DNA of 64,000 nt from Snuella sedimenti (GCF_016428595.1 NZ_JAELVQ010000003.1:62001-126000); one strand, 5' to 3'. Positions 36,574 through 47,500 are shown, counted from the stretch's first letter. The notes: generated by a model not told the origin, from the sequence alone. Numbers and translations are program-made.

Positions 36574-37176
36574 TTAGCTTCTTACTTTCTTACTGTTTCC
36601 AAATAATAAAAATAAAATACCGTTTACTTTATGACCAACAGCTTTGCGCAGCAATACAAAAGCTTTGCTTATATGTGCTTCTACAGTTTTGATGGAAACA
36701 TTTAAATATTCAGCAATTTCTATGTTTGTTAGTCCTTCTTCCTTGCTCAATAAAAATGTTTTTTTACATTTCGGGGGCAGTTTGTCTATTTCTTGTTTAA
36801 CAATAGCAATAAGCCGTTCAAGTGATTTTTCGTCTTTTTCTTCTATAATCGTGCTTAATGCTTCTATATGTTTCTTTTCAAGGGATAAGGTTATTTTTTG
36901 TTTTCGGTATTGATCGATAAATTCGTTATATACCATTTTATATAGATAGTTTTTAACCGAAAAATCATCTTTGAGCTTGTGGCGTTTATTCCAGATTTTA
37001 ACAAATACGTTTTGAACGATATCTTCAGATTGATCACTATCATTAGTTAGGCTATAGGTATAAACACAAAGTTTATGATGGTAAGTTCTAACCAAAAAGG
37101 TATAGGCCTTAGGATCTCCTTTTTTTAATGATTTTATAAGTGTAGTATCATTTGTAAAAGAAACTTCCATATGCAT
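36574..37176 (-). CDS. ECF RNA polymerase sigma factor of the SusCD locus
   Basis: The 200-residue protein has sigma-70 region 2 (PKAYTFLVRTYHHKLCVYTY, then QSEDIVQNVFVKIWNKRHKL, about residues 22-75) and region 4 (LPPKCKKTFLLSKEEGLTN, then IAEYLNVSIKTVEAHISKAF, about 133-175). It belongs to the Bacteroidota-type sigma factors controlled by FecR-like anti-sigma proteins. The matching FecR lies directly upstream on the opposite strand; usually both face the same way, so this pair is divergent. It is expected to activate susC transcription when the outer-membrane transporter is loaded. An alternative ATG two codons downstream (37170) is possible. Confidence 0.9.
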   Translation of the reverse strand: MHMEVSFTNDTTLIKSLKKGDPKAYTFLVRTYHHKLCVYTYSLTNDSDQSEDIVQNVFVKIWNKRHKLKDDFSVKNYLYKMVYNEFIDQYRKQKITLSLEKKHIEALSTIIEEKDEKSLERLIAIVKQEIDKLPPKCKKTFLLSKEEGLTNIEIAEYLNVSIKTVEAHISKAFVLLRKAVGHKVNGILFLLFGNSKKVRS

Positions 37177-37296
37177 TAATAAAATGATAACATGATAACA
37201 ATTTAATAGGGTATGAAGCGAAAATATAAAAAAAGTTGAGATAAAAGTTAGGGTAATGTAAAATTATAACGTTATAGTGCTATAGATTAAGAAAAA

Positions 37297-38445
37297 ATGA
37301 TATCTCAAAAGACCCAAACGCTTATAGCAAAATACTTCACAAAACAGGCTTCGTTGTTAGAACTTGAAGCGTTGAAAACATGGCTTGAAGAACCAGAACA
37401 TGTAAAAGAATTTATGGCTTATGTTGAAGTTAATTATGCTATAGACTTTAACCTTAAGACCTTTAATGAAGAACTTTCCAATAAGCGATTGCTTGAATAC
37501 ATAAATAAGGAAAAGAAAGTATATCGATTACGAAAAATAAAGAATGTAATAAAGTATGCCGCAATAGTTGTTGTGCTTTTGGGAACAGGATTTATATACC
37601 AAAAAGGATATTTTAACAATGAATCAGCACCAGTAATACCAGAAGAAAGTATTACACTGCAGCTGGACAACGGCAATATAAAGGTTATTAAAGAAGATGG
37701 CACCACTCAGGTAGTCGATGAAGATGGTAATGTAATTGGTAATCAAAATGGTGCTCAGTTAACTTACAGCAACAGTGTCGCTAAAGATAAACTAGTTTAC
37801 AATACTTTAACGGTTCCTTATGGAAAACGTTTTGAAGTACAACTGTCTGACGGAACGAATGTTCATTTAAATGCTGGAACGTCGTTAAAATACCCTGTTA
37901 AATTTTTGAAAGGAGAGAAAACGAGGCAAGTATTTCTTAACGGTGAAGCTTATTTTGACGTAACAGAAGATACAGCGCATCCATTTGTAGTTAACGCCGA
38001 AAATCTGAACGTTCAGGTTTTAGGTACGGAGTTCAATGTTTCTGCCTATCCAGAGGATACAACAACCGATGTTGTTCTTGTTGAAGGTTCGGTGGGCTTA
38101 TATACAGACGCTGGGTCGCTAAAGGAGAGTACAACGATAACACCTAGTACCAAAGGAACTCTTAATAAGGAACTTCAAAAAATAACAACCGAAACAGTTG
38201 ATACGTCACTTTATACAGCTTGGATGGAAGGGGGCTTGATGTTTAGGAATATGCCGTTCAAAAACATTGCTAAAAAGCTAGAACGCTATTATAATGTCCA
38301 TATAATAATAACCGATAGCCAATTAAATGAAGAGGTCTTTTATGCTAATTTTAAAGAGGAGCCCTTGGAGAATGTATTAAGTTATTTTAGGGACAGTTAC
38401 GAGCTTGAGTATACTATTAAAGGCAATACCATATTTATAAACTAA
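37297..38445 (+). CDS. FecR-family anti-sigma factor
   Basis: The 382-residue protein has an N-terminal cytoplasmic anti-sigma segment (IAKYFTKQASLLELEALKTW), one membrane helix near residues 88-105 (IKYAAIVVVLLGTGFIYQKG), a periplasmic FecR domain (YGKRFEVQLSDGTNVHLNAG, then VFLNGEAYFDVTED and VLGTEFNVSAYPED) and a C-terminal DUF4974 domain (LERYYNVHIIITDSQLNEE). An acidic Asp/Asn-rich linker (about 125-165) is inserted before the FecR domain. It relays the transporter signal to the divergent sigma factor. The start is the ATG at 37297; 120 bp of shared promoter separate the two genes. Confidence 0.93.
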   Translation: MISQKTQTLIAKYFTKQASLLELEALKTWLEEPEHVKEFMAYVEVNYAIDFNLKTFNEELSNKRLLEYINKEKKVYRLRKIKNVIKYAAIVVVLLGTGFIYQKGYFNNESAPVIPEESITLQLDNGNIKVIKEDGTTQVVDEDGNVIGNQNGAQLTYSNSVAKDKLVYNTLTVPYGKRFEVQLSDGTNVHLNAGTSLKYPVKFLKGEKTRQVFLNGEAYFDVTEDTAHPFVVNAENLNVQVLGTEFNVSAYPEDTTTDVVLVEGSVGLYTDAGSLKESTTITPSTKGTLNKELQKITTETVDTSLYTAWMEGGLMFRNMPFKNIAKKLERYYNVHIIITDSQLNEEVFYANFKEEPLENVLSYFRDSYELEYTIKGNTIFIN

Positions 38446-38548
38446 CAATATCAATATAAACTAACCCTATTAAAACCAAAATTTATGACATAAAAACCCA
38501 CTCGAAATTTAATCAACAAAATTCACTTTCAAACGCGTTTTTAATAAA

Positions 38549-38709
38549 GAAGTGATTTAAACTTTAACAAATTGGCTAAAAAATTGCCGTTTTGCACCCA
38601 TATATTGTCTTTTTATCGTCACGTAGCCCTGCTACGCGACTCAAAAAAGCCTTCATCAGGTCACAAATCCATCAATTTTCGCTTCCATCCGAAAAGTTTA
38701 AACCACTTC
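38549..38709 (-). repeat. Dispersed 161-bp palindromic element, copy 2
   Basis: The arms GAAGTGATTTAAACTTT (38549-38565) and AAAGTTTAAACCACTTC (38693-38709) are complementary with one G-T type mismatch. Between them is a strong central hairpin built on CACGTAGCCCTGCTACGCGA. Read on the minus strand, the element aligns over its full length with copy 1 at 2988-3147, although the arm sequences differ between the two copies. It occupies the 354-bp gap between FecR and SusC. The rest of that gap (38446-38548, 38710-38799) holds no gene or clear promoter box. Confidence 0.82.
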
Positions 38710-38799
38710 AAAAAAAAACGGGAAATGATGCCGCATTTCCCGATAGTTTGAGTGAAGTACCAATGAAATTAGTAATCACTATTTAAACACCTTAAAAGT

Positions 38800-41700
38800 A
38801 TGAAAAAACTTCATGAGAAAAAAGGGAGGCATCTTCCTTTTCTTAAACTCGATTTAAAAATGAAATTAACTTTATTATTGGTCTTTGCTTCATTTTTCAG
38901 CATGTCTGCTATTGATACTTATTCTCAGACAATTACATTGGACGTAGAGGATATGACCGTAGCAAGCGTTATTAATAAAATAGAATCAACCACCGAATAT
39001 AGATTTGTTTACAATACCAAGTTTGTTAATTTAAACCGTAAAGTAAGCGTAAAAGCGAAAGAAACTGCCATTGCTAGTTTTCTTGAAAACCTTTTTGGGA
39101 ATACCGAAACCTCATTTAAAGTAAGGGGCACCCAAATTGTTTTAAAGAAAAAGAAAAAAGCCGATGTCGTATTAAACAGCACATTACAGGGAGCAGAAAT
39201 ACAGGAACTAGAGGTTACTGGGCAAGTAATAGATAATACCGGCATGCCATTGGCTGGAGCTACCGTTATTGTAAAAGGAACCTCTAGAGGGGTAACATCC
39301 GATTTTGATGGCAATTATAAGATTAGAGCGAACGAAAATGAGACTTTGGTGTTTTCTTATGTAGGGTATACAACCCAGGAGGTTCCGGTAAATGGTCAAA
39401 CCACTATTGATGTAACACTGCAGGAGGATGTAGACCTACTACAGGAAGTTGTAGTGGTCGCTTACGGAACCCAGAAAAAAGAAACCTTAACGTCTTCCGT
39501 GGTGGAAGTGAAGTCAGAAAAATTGACAGATGTGACTGTGCCAGAGGTTGCATCGATGCTACAAGGAAAGGTAGCAGGAGTTCAAGTTTTGCCTAGTAGT
39601 GGTAGACCAGGATCATCTCCAAACGTTTTTATTAGAGGGCGTTCTTCTATCAGTAATGGTAATAACGAGCCTTTGTGGGTTGTAGATGGTATTATTTTTG
39701 GAAACAATGACCCTAAATTAAATCCTAATGATATCGCTAGTTTGTCTGTTTTAAAAGATGCTTCAGCTACATCTTTATATGGTAATAGAGGAGCAAATGG
39801 AGTTATAATAGTAACTACAAAAAGAGGAACTGTAGGAGTAAAACCTAAAATGGAAGTTTTTCTTAAAAGCGCTGTTAATCAGTTTAACGCTGGGAATTTC
39901 GAAGTAATGAACTCTCAGCAGTTATATGATTTTCATCAAGCATTTGGTAATTCTGAGCCTTGGTTTACCGAAGACTTATTAGATAGGGATTACGACTGGA
40001 TAAACGGCGCTACACAAGATGCCTTTGTAAAAGATGCTTCTGTAAGATTTACGTCTGCTACAGACACGCACAATTTATTAATATCTGGGGGGTATTACGG
40101 TGAAGAAAGTACTGTTATTGGAAATGATTTAGATAGATATAACTTTCGAATAAATCTAGATTACAACATTACAGATAAATTGACTATTAAGCCTAAGCTC
40201 TATTTTGTTTTTGATAGAAGAGAAAACGTAAATGAGGCTTCTTTGTATGAAGCTTATTTGAATATGCCCTGGGATTTACCTGTTGCAGCAGATGGATCTG
40301 TGGTTAACGCACTAGATGCTCCTGGTGATGAATGGATTGGTAGAGATAAACGAAACTTTTTTCACGATCGCCAATGGAATTATAACGATTCAAGAAGTTT
40401 TGATTTGTTTGCAAGTTTTGATTTTGAATATAAGTTATTACCTAACTTAAGCTTTATATCTACTAATAACTTTAGATGGAATACTTTTGAAAGATTTACT
40501 TATACAGATCCAAGATCTAACGGAGGTCGTGCATTTAATGGCTCCGTTATAGATCGAAACGATAGAACTTTAAGTAGGTTTACTAACCAAATGCTTAAAT
40601 ATTCTAATACATTTAACGAAGATCATTCAGTAAATATTTTGACTGCTTATGAGTACAATGACAGTACTTATAGACGAGCAGAAGCAGAGTCTCAGAATGT
40701 ATTAGCTAACGGAGAAGTTCAAGATATAGGATTAGAGGCTGTAGCTGCAGATGGAACAGCTTCAGAGAGGGCACAACAATCCTTTTTATTATCGGCAGAC
40801 TATGATTATAAGGGCAAATATTTTGTAAAGGGATCTTTACGAGTTGATGGGTCTTCTGCCTTCGCGTCAGATTATCGTTATGGAACGTTTTATTCAGCTG
40901 CTGCTGGTTGGAATATTCATAAGGAAGATTTCTTTAACATAGATGAAATAAATGTGTTAAAATTGAGAGGAAGTTATGGTTCTGTAGGTAACCTAATAGG
41001 TGGTTTTGCATTTTTAACAACTTATGATGTAAGGTTTCAATATGCTGGTATATTAGCGGCTAAGCCCTTTAGATTAGGAACTCCAGATGTATCTTGGGAA
41101 AAGATTACAGAGGGTAATGTTGGTTTGGATGTTACTATGTTTAATGCATTAGACCTAACGGTTGACTATTATAACAAAGAAAGTTCAGATTTGTTATTCT
41201 TTGAAAGATTACCAGATTTATCAGGTTATACAGGAAGGTTCAAAAATATTGGATCGGTTGTTAATAAGGGAGTGGAGATCGGAATATCGGCCAATATTGT
41301 AAATAAGGACGATTTTTCTGTAAATATAGCTGCTAATATTAGTTTCAACGATAATGAAGTAACTAAGCTTCCTGATGGTGCAGATATTATCGGGGAAGGT
41401 AATACTATCATAAGTGAAGGTGATGAATTCGGAACATTTTATATGAGAAAATGGCTTGGTGTTCATCCAGTAAATGGAGCGCCGGTTTATGAAGTAGTTG
41501 CCGAAGATGGAACGAGATCGACTACTTTTGATTACAACGCGGCAACACTGCAAAAAGCAGGTTCTGCAAATCATGATTTTACGGGAGGTTTTAATACCAG
41601 TGTTAGATATAAGAACTTTACGTTAAGTTCTAATTGGAGTTTTGCATATGGAGCAGAACTCTATAACTCTTCGAGAAATTTATTTGATTCTGATGGGTTC

Positions 41701-42087
41701 TATTTAGCATTTAATCAGCAAGTTTTGCCTGATGGTTGGAGCAGATGGGAACAACCGGGAGATATTGCTACGCACCCTAAACCAAAAGAAGGAGGATACC
41801 TAGGAAGTAACCAAGTGTCAACACGCTACCTAGAAGATGGGAGCTGGTTAAGATTAAATAATGTAAGACTATCTTATGATTTACCTGAATCTATATTAGA
41901 AAAGGTAGGAATTACTGGTGCTAACATTTATATTTCTGGAGATAATTTAGCCACCTTTACTAAGTTTACAGGTGTTGATCCTACAGTTAATGATGTTAAT
42001 GGTAGTGGTATAACTGTTTTGGGAACCACTGGTTTAACATATCCTGTACCAAGGCGTTTTGCTTTAGGACTTAATCTTTCGTTTTAA
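38800..42087 (+). CDS. SusC/RagA-family TonB-dependent transporter with STN domain
   Basis: The 1095-residue outer-membrane receptor starts with a signal peptide and an STN signalling domain (about residues 50-105: VEDMTVASVINKIESTTEYR). A carboxypeptidase-regulatory-like domain follows (GQVIDNTGMPLAGATVIVKG), then the TonB box region (LLQEVVVVAYGTQKKE) and the plug (GVQVLPSSGRPGSSPNVFIR, then LKDASATSLYGNRGANGVII). The long C-terminus is the beta-barrel. The STN domain contacts FecR, which ties the transporter to the sigma switch upstream. With the SusD protein 12 bp downstream it forms the nutrient-import pair. The substrate is unknown; there is no glycan hydrolase in view. Confidence 0.95.
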   Translation: MKKLHEKKGRHLPFLKLDLKMKLTLLLVFASFFSMSAIDTYSQTITLDVEDMTVASVINKIESTTEYRFVYNTKFVNLNRKVSVKAKETAIASFLENLFGNTETSFKVRGTQIVLKKKKKADVVLNSTLQGAEIQELEVTGQVIDNTGMPLAGATVIVKGTSRGVTSDFDGNYKIRANENETLVFSYVGYTTQEVPVNGQTTIDVTLQEDVDLLQEVVVVAYGTQKKETLTSSVVEVKSEKLTDVTVPEVASMLQGKVAGVQVLPSSGRPGSSPNVFIRGRSSISNGNNEPLWVVDGIIFGNNDPKLNPNDIASLSVLKDASATSLYGNRGANGVIIVTTKRGTVGVKPKMEVFLKSAVNQFNAGNFEVMNSQQLYDFHQAFGNSEPWFTEDLLDRDYDWINGATQDAFVKDASVRFTSATDTHNLLISGGYYGEESTVIGNDLDRYNFRINLDYNITDKLTIKPKLYFVFDRRENVNEASLYEAYLNMPWDLPVAADGSVVNALDAPGDEWIGRDKRNFFHDRQWNYNDSRSFDLFASFDFEYKLLPNLSFISTNNFRWNTFERFTYTDPRSNGGRAFNGSVIDRNDRTLSRFTNQMLKYSNTFNEDHSVNILTAYEYNDSTYRRAEAESQNVLANGEVQDIGLEAVAADGTASERAQQSFLLSADYDYKGKYFVKGSLRVDGSSAFASDYRYGTFYSAAAGWNIHKEDFFNIDEINVLKLRGSYGSVGNLIGGFAFLTTYDVRFQYAGILAAKPFRLGTPDVSWEKITEGNVGLDVTMFNALDLTVDYYNKESSDLLFFERLPDLSGYTGRFKNIGSVVNKGVEIGISANIVNKDDFSVNIAANISFNDNEVTKLPDGADIIGEGNTIISEGDEFGTFYMRKWLGVHPVNGAPVYEVVAEDGTRSTTFDYNAATLQKAGSANHDFTGGFNTSVRYKNFTLSSNWSFAYGAELYNSSRNLFDSDGFYLAFNQQVLPDGWSRWEQPGDIATHPKPKEGGYLGSNQVSTRYLEDGSWLRLNNVRLSYDLPESILEKVGITGANIYISGDNLATFTKFTGVDPTVNDVNGSGITVLGTTGLTYPVPRRFALGLNLSF

Positions 42088-42099
42088 TTAATATAAAAT

Positions 42100-43785
42100 A
42101 TGATAATGAAAAAATTAAATTATTTACTACTATTACTAATCACTGTAGCTGTAGCCTCATGTGATTTGGATAGAAGCCCTTTTACAGAAATAGCTGCAGA
42201 TGATTTGTTTTCAGACCCAGGTGCTGCACAATCTGCAACATTAGGTAATTACCTTTTCTTAAAAGGAGATGAAGGTTATGATGGGTGGGCCGATGACCTA
42301 CACAGAATGTCTGAGTATTCTGGTGATAATGTTATGATTACAGGAGGAACATCAGATCCCCTATTCTTTTTCTATAATTATCAAAGGGTTCCTAATAACA
42401 GTAGGGTTGATAGATTTTGGAGAAACTCTTACAGAGCCATAGTTGGTGCTAATACAGTTATAGACTTACTGGAAGAAGGTTCGCCAGAAGCTAACCAAGT
42501 ACTTGGTGAGAACTACTATATAAGAGCTTTGGTGTATTTCCAAATGGGTAATATTTTTGGAAAACCTTACTATCAAGGAAGAGGAAATTTATCGGTACCT
42601 TTAAAATTAACATCAGAATTGGATGATATTCCAGACAGAAATACAGTTGGGGAGGTATATGACCAAGTAATTGCTGATTTACTTAAGGCTGAAGCATTAA
42701 TGAATGAAAACAAAGGCCCTTCTTTTGCCTCTAAAGAGGCGGCTCAAGCTTTATTATCTAGGGTTTACCTCTATATGGAAGACCATGCAAAAGCCATTGA
42801 GTATGCCGATAAAGTAATTAACTCTGGTCAGTATTCATTACTAGAAAGCAGTGTTTATGCAAGAATGAATGAGTTGCCACCTTCTGAAAATGATGAAGCT
42901 ATATTCTCTATCACTTTGACAAAAGATATTGATATTGCTGGCGGTGGAAGCTTCCCGGACGATTGGTTTACCATAGGGTCGTTTTATGCTAAAATTGATG
43001 GTGTAGGTTGGGGTGAAATGTCTGCCTCTAAAACATACCTTGACTTGTTATCTAAAAATGAAGGCGACTTGAGAGGTAGTTTTATAGAACCACAATATTT
43101 AGAGGATGATAATGGGCAAAGAATACCAGCTGTTAATTGGGTAGTTGGTAGTGATGCTGCGGGTTATGATTATGAGTTTGCAAGAACAACAGATAGTGGA
43201 GGAACGATTACTTTTGATTATGATGGAAGCAATTATACACTTCAATCCGAAGATGTTAATGGACGAACAGTTTATTATTTTAATGGCCCTAATGGACGCC
43301 AAGATGTTACGTTCGATTTTGACATGAATAAACGAAATGGTTTCCCATTTTTCTATATTCTTAAAGCCTCATACCAAGAACAGGATTTGCATCTATGGTC
43401 TCCAACGGTATCGCGTTTGGCAGAAATGTATTTGAATAAAGCCGAGGCTTTAGCGAAGCAAGGAGCCGATCAAGCGGCAATAGATAATATTAATATATTA
43501 AGAGTCAGAGCTCAGGTTCCTGAATATACTTTATCAACATTACCTGATGGGTATGATGTGCTAGACACTGTTTTGGAAGAACGTCAATTAGAGTTAGCTT
43601 TTGAGGGCCATAGAAAGTTTGATGTTTTTAGAAATGGAAGAACTATGGTTAGAAGATATCCAGGTACACATCTTGATAACTCAAACCCGTTCCCTGAGAT
43701 AGATCCAGATTCTAATAATGCTATTATAGAGTTTATTCCAGAACAGCAGATATTATTACAACCTTCGTTGATACAAAATGATTAA
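42100..43785 (+). CDS. SusD/RagB-family nutrient-binding lipoprotein
   Basis: The 561-residue protein has a lipoprotein signal (LLLLLITVAVASC) and the SusD features: an N-terminal TPR-like helix set (YRAIVGANTVIDLLEEGSPE at about 120, NYYIRALVYFQMGNIFGKPY at about 147) and a C-terminal segment (LNKAEALAKQGADQAAIDNI, then VLEERQLELAFEGHRKFDV). It caps the SusC transporter at the cell surface. The start may be the ATG at 42106 instead. The partner gene lies 12 bp upstream. A strong terminator-like hairpin follows, which probably reduces read-through into the discoidin gene. Confidence 0.95.
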   Translation: MIMKKLNYLLLLLITVAVASCDLDRSPFTEIAADDLFSDPGAAQSATLGNYLFLKGDEGYDGWADDLHRMSEYSGDNVMITGGTSDPLFFFYNYQRVPNNSRVDRFWRNSYRAIVGANTVIDLLEEGSPEANQVLGENYYIRALVYFQMGNIFGKPYYQGRGNLSVPLKLTSELDDIPDRNTVGEVYDQVIADLLKAEALMNENKGPSFASKEAAQALLSRVYLYMEDHAKAIEYADKVINSGQYSLLESSVYARMNELPPSENDEAIFSITLTKDIDIAGGGSFPDDWFTIGSFYAKIDGVGWGEMSASKTYLDLLSKNEGDLRGSFIEPQYLEDDNGQRIPAVNWVVGSDAAGYDYEFARTTDSGGTITFDYDGSNYTLQSEDVNGRTVYYFNGPNGRQDVTFDFDMNKRNGFPFFYILKASYQEQDLHLWSPTVSRLAEMYLNKAEALAKQGADQAAIDNINILRVRAQVPEYTLSTLPDGYDVLDTVLEERQLELAFEGHRKFDVFRNGRTMVRRYPGTHLDNSNPFPEIDPDSNNAIIEFIPEQQILLQPSLIQND

Positions 43786-43794
43786 CTTATAAGC

Positions 43795-43832
43795 TTCCAT
43801 AAGGTTTATTTTTCTTAATAAACCTTATGGAA
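43795..43832 (+). terminator. Hairpin terminator or attenuator after susD
   Basis: TTCCATAAGGTTTATT and its perfect complement form a 16-bp stem around a TTTCTT loop, 10 bp after the SusD stop. Only short A/T sequence follows, with no long T run, so it may cut read-through into the next gene only in part. Confidence 0.65.
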
Positions 43833-43851
43833 CATTAAATACAAAATAAAT

Positions 43852-44433
43852 ATGAAAAGCTTAAAAATTAAAAAAAAGATAACACTAATAGTTGCTGCTT
43901 TTTTTACAATGGTCACTTTTGTGGTGTTACAATCATGTGACCCAGATAAGATACTAATCACAGATACAGATCTTGAATTACCACCAGTGCCTCTAAATAC
44001 TACAGGCTGGGTAGTAATCGATTATACAAGTCAGGAAGATCAAGATGGAGAAGGTGCTGGGAATGGAAGAGTTTTTAATACATTTGATGGAGACCCAAGT
44101 ACGTTTTGGCATACTTGCTGGGCAGGTTGTACTGCGGTACCTCCACATTATTTTGTTATTGATATGTTAGAATCTAAAAATATTGACGGTTTTAATTTTG
44201 TGCAAAGACAATCATTATCTAGAAATATTGAGATTTTATCCGTTGATATTAGTAACGATAATTCGAGTTGGACTTCCTTAGGAGAGTTTACCTTAGAAAA
44301 AGTTAAAGCATCTCAAGATAAACCATTAGAAACATCTGTTCAGGCGCGTTATTTTAGAATTAATGTTGTTAAAGTTTTTGATGGCACAAACAATGCCGCT
44401 TTAGCGGAAGTAGCTCCTTATTCTAGAACGTAA
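43852..44433 (+). CDS. Discoidin (F5/8 type C) domain lipoprotein
   Basis: The 193-residue protein has a signal peptide ending at a lipidated Cys (FVVLQSC), a short linker, and one discoidin-like domain (about residues 47-190). Within it are STFWHTCWAGCTAVPPHYFV and GFNFVQRQSLSRNIEILSVD, the usual surface-loop and beta-sandwich segments. Such domains bind sugars or lipids. The same motifs (TYWHSCWSGCTATPPHHITI and FRFMQRQSLSRAVKDIELQV) recur in the C-terminal domain of the protein at 48133, so the two are paralogues. It is probably exposed at the cell surface beside SusD. Confidence 0.88.
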   Translation: MKSLKIKKKITLIVAAFFTMVTFVVLQSCDPDKILITDTDLELPPVPLNTTGWVVIDYTSQEDQDGEGAGNGRVFNTFDGDPSTFWHTCWAGCTAVPPHYFVIDMLESKNIDGFNFVQRQSLSRNIEILSVDISNDNSSWTSLGEFTLEKVKASQDKPLETSVQARYFRINVVKVFDGTNNAALAEVAPYSRT

Positions 44434-44441
44434 AAACTATT

Positions 44442-44479
44442 AGTATAAGCCCAAAAATGATTCGTTTTGGGCTTATACT
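44442..44479 (+). terminator. Strong hairpin terminator after the discoidin gene
   Basis: AGTATAAGCCCAAAA and its perfect 15-bp complement (44465-44479) surround an 8-nt loop, starting 8 bp after the stop codon; a T-containing tail follows. It separates the SusCD-discoidin genes from the FG-GAP gene. Confidence 0.75.
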
Positions 44480-44585
44480 TTACTTGTTACGTTTTTTACA
44501 TTATTCTATCTACAGTATTAATATTTTAAGTAAGAATTAATTATAATAATTGAGCATGCATTGCGAAATTTAATTTAATAAATAT

Positions 44586-47500
44586 TTGATGAAAACTTAT
44601 GTTTTATATTTCCTATTAGTTATTACTTTCTTTTCATGTAATAATGGAATTGAAAACTTGAATACCGATAAGTTGTTTACCAGTGTCCCTGTAGAAATTT
44701 CTGGAGTTAATTTTCAAAATAAAGTTTATGAAACAGAGAAGCTACACTATTACAAATATGTAAACTTATATAGTGGCGGAGGTGTTGCGTCCGGAGATTT
44801 TAATAATGATGGCTTGCAAGATCTTTTTTTTATTTCAAATATTTATTCCAATAAGCTTTATTTAAACAAAGGTAATTTTCGGTTTGAAGATATTACCGAA
44901 AAAGCTGGAATAATAAAACGTACAGGTTTTGATACAGGTGTATCTGTAGCAGATGTTAATAATGATGGCTATTTAGATATTTATATCAACCGAGCAGGGT
45001 GGTATAAAGGAGATGTTAAACTTGCCAACATGCTATACATCAATAATGGAGACCTTACGTTTACCGAAAAAGCAAAAGAATATGGTATAGCAGACAGCAA
45101 CAGGTCTGTAAATTCTACTTTTTTTGATTATGATAAAGATGGTGATTTAGATTTATATGTGGTAAATACCTTAGAAAATTCTAAGCTTTCGGGTCAGGTT
45201 ATGAATCTTGAGCGTATTAAAAATAACAGATTAGCTGTTGCAAAGCATAAAAGTAGTGATAGGCTATATCGAAATAACGGCAATGGTAAATTTGAGAATG
45301 TAACTTCTCAAGCAGGGATTTTTCCTGATTTAGCCTATGGTTTAAATGCACAAGTTGGTGACTTAAATAACGATGGTTGGCCAGATATTTATGTTAGCAA
45401 TGATTTTACAGGACCGGATTTTGCTTATGTGAATAACGGAGATGGTACGTTTACTGATAAAAGTAGTGCGTTATTTAAGCACATATCCCATTACAGTATG
45501 GGGGCAGATATTGCCGATATAAATAATGATGGACTTACCGATATGTTTGTTGCAGATATGAGTCCAGAAGATTACGTAAGATCTAAAACAACCATGGCCA
45601 TGATGCCTATCGAGAGGTTTAACGCTATGACTGCTAATGGTCACCATTATCAATACATGCATAATGTTTTGCAATTAAGTAATGGTAATGGCACGTTTAG
45701 CGAAACCGCTTATCTTTCTGGTGTTGCTAAAACAGATTGGAGTTGGGCAACACTATTTGCCGATTTTGATTTAGATGGCTACAATGATTTGTATGTAACC
45801 AATGGCATGTATAGAAATGTTCAGGATAGAGATGTTAATGCTCAAATAGACAAATATATTGAAGCCAACAAGGAAGACCTTGAAGAAGCAGATTTTTTTA
45901 GGTTTTCACAAAAACTACCTCAAGAAAAATTAAAGAATTACTTATTTAAAAACGAAGGCGATCTTACTTTTAGTAATAAAACGGAAGCGTGGTCTGATAT
46001 AAAAGAAACATTTTCTAACGGTGCCGTTTATGTAGATTTAGATAATGATGGCGATTTAGATTTAGTTACTAGTAATTTAGATGAACCTGCCACCATATTA
46101 AAGAATAACAGTAGAGAATTAAATAAAGGAAATTATCTTCAAATTTCTTTTAAAGGACAAAAAAGTAACCCATTTGGAGTTGGTACTAAAGTTAAACTTC
46201 TTACTAATAGTGACGTTACACTTTTTAGAGAGTTAATTAACTCTAGAGGCTATCTTTCTGCTTTGCCAAACCAATTACATTTTGGTTTAGGTAAAGACAA
46301 AACTATTAAAAAAATAGAAGTAACATGGTCTAATGGGAATGTGCAAATTTTAAAAAATGTAGAAGCAAACCAATCATTAAAAATAGAATATCAAGAACAA
46401 ATAGATTCTAATAGTACCAATATTAGTAGTCAAAATTTTAGCACAAAACTATTTGTTGAAGATGAAACTTTTGATTTTTCACATGAAGAAAAAGTTTTCA
46501 ATGATTATGATAAACAATTATTGATACCACATAAACTATCGCAAACAGGTCCTGCAATAGCTAAAACAGATTTGAATAATGATGGATTTGATGATGTTTT
46601 TATTGGTGGAGCGCATCAACAATCGGGGCAATTGTTAATAGCAAATAGAAAAGGCGGTTTTGAAGCTATTAATATATCAGATTTTATAAAAGATAAAAAC
46701 TATGAAGATGTAGCAGCTTGTTTTTTTGATGCCGATAATGATGGGGATGACGATTTGTATGTAGCAAGTGGAAGTTATGAATTTACTGAAGATTCAGACT
46801 TACTTCAAGATAGGCTTTACATAAATCATGGGAATTTCAATTTTAAACGGTCGAAGTCAAAATTGCCTGAAATAAAAACGTCTGGGGCGATAGTGGTGAC
46901 TTCAGACTACGATCAAGATGGTGATATCGATATTTTTGTAGGTGGCAGGGTGATTCCGGGTAAATACCCCTATGCACCAGAAAGCTGTCTGTTGATCAAT
47001 GAAAATGGAACCTTTGTAAATAAAACAAAAGAACGGGCATCCGAATTGGAGCGCATAGGCATGGTAACGAGTGCACAATGGAGCGATATTGATAATGATG
47101 CAGATTTAGACCTTATTGTTACTGGTGAATGGATGGGGATTGAGGTTTTTGTGAATAATGAAGGGAGCTTGTCTAAAAGTCATGTCTATAAAAGTTTAGC
47201 AGCCGCTAAAGGTTGGTGGAACACCTTGTTGGTTGAAGACATTGATGGTGATGGCGATAAGGATATTGTAGCGGGTAATTTGGGACTTAATTATAAGTTT
47301 CACGCATCAAAAGACAAACCGTTCCATGTTTACACTAAAGATTTTGATGACAATGGTATTGAAGATATCATGCTTGCAAAATATTATAATGACAAACAAG
47401 TGCCAGTAAGGGGTAAAGGTTGTACATCACAACAAATGCCTATTCTAAAAGAAAGAATAGGAACTTATAATGAGTTTGCAAGTTTAGATTTACAAGGTAT

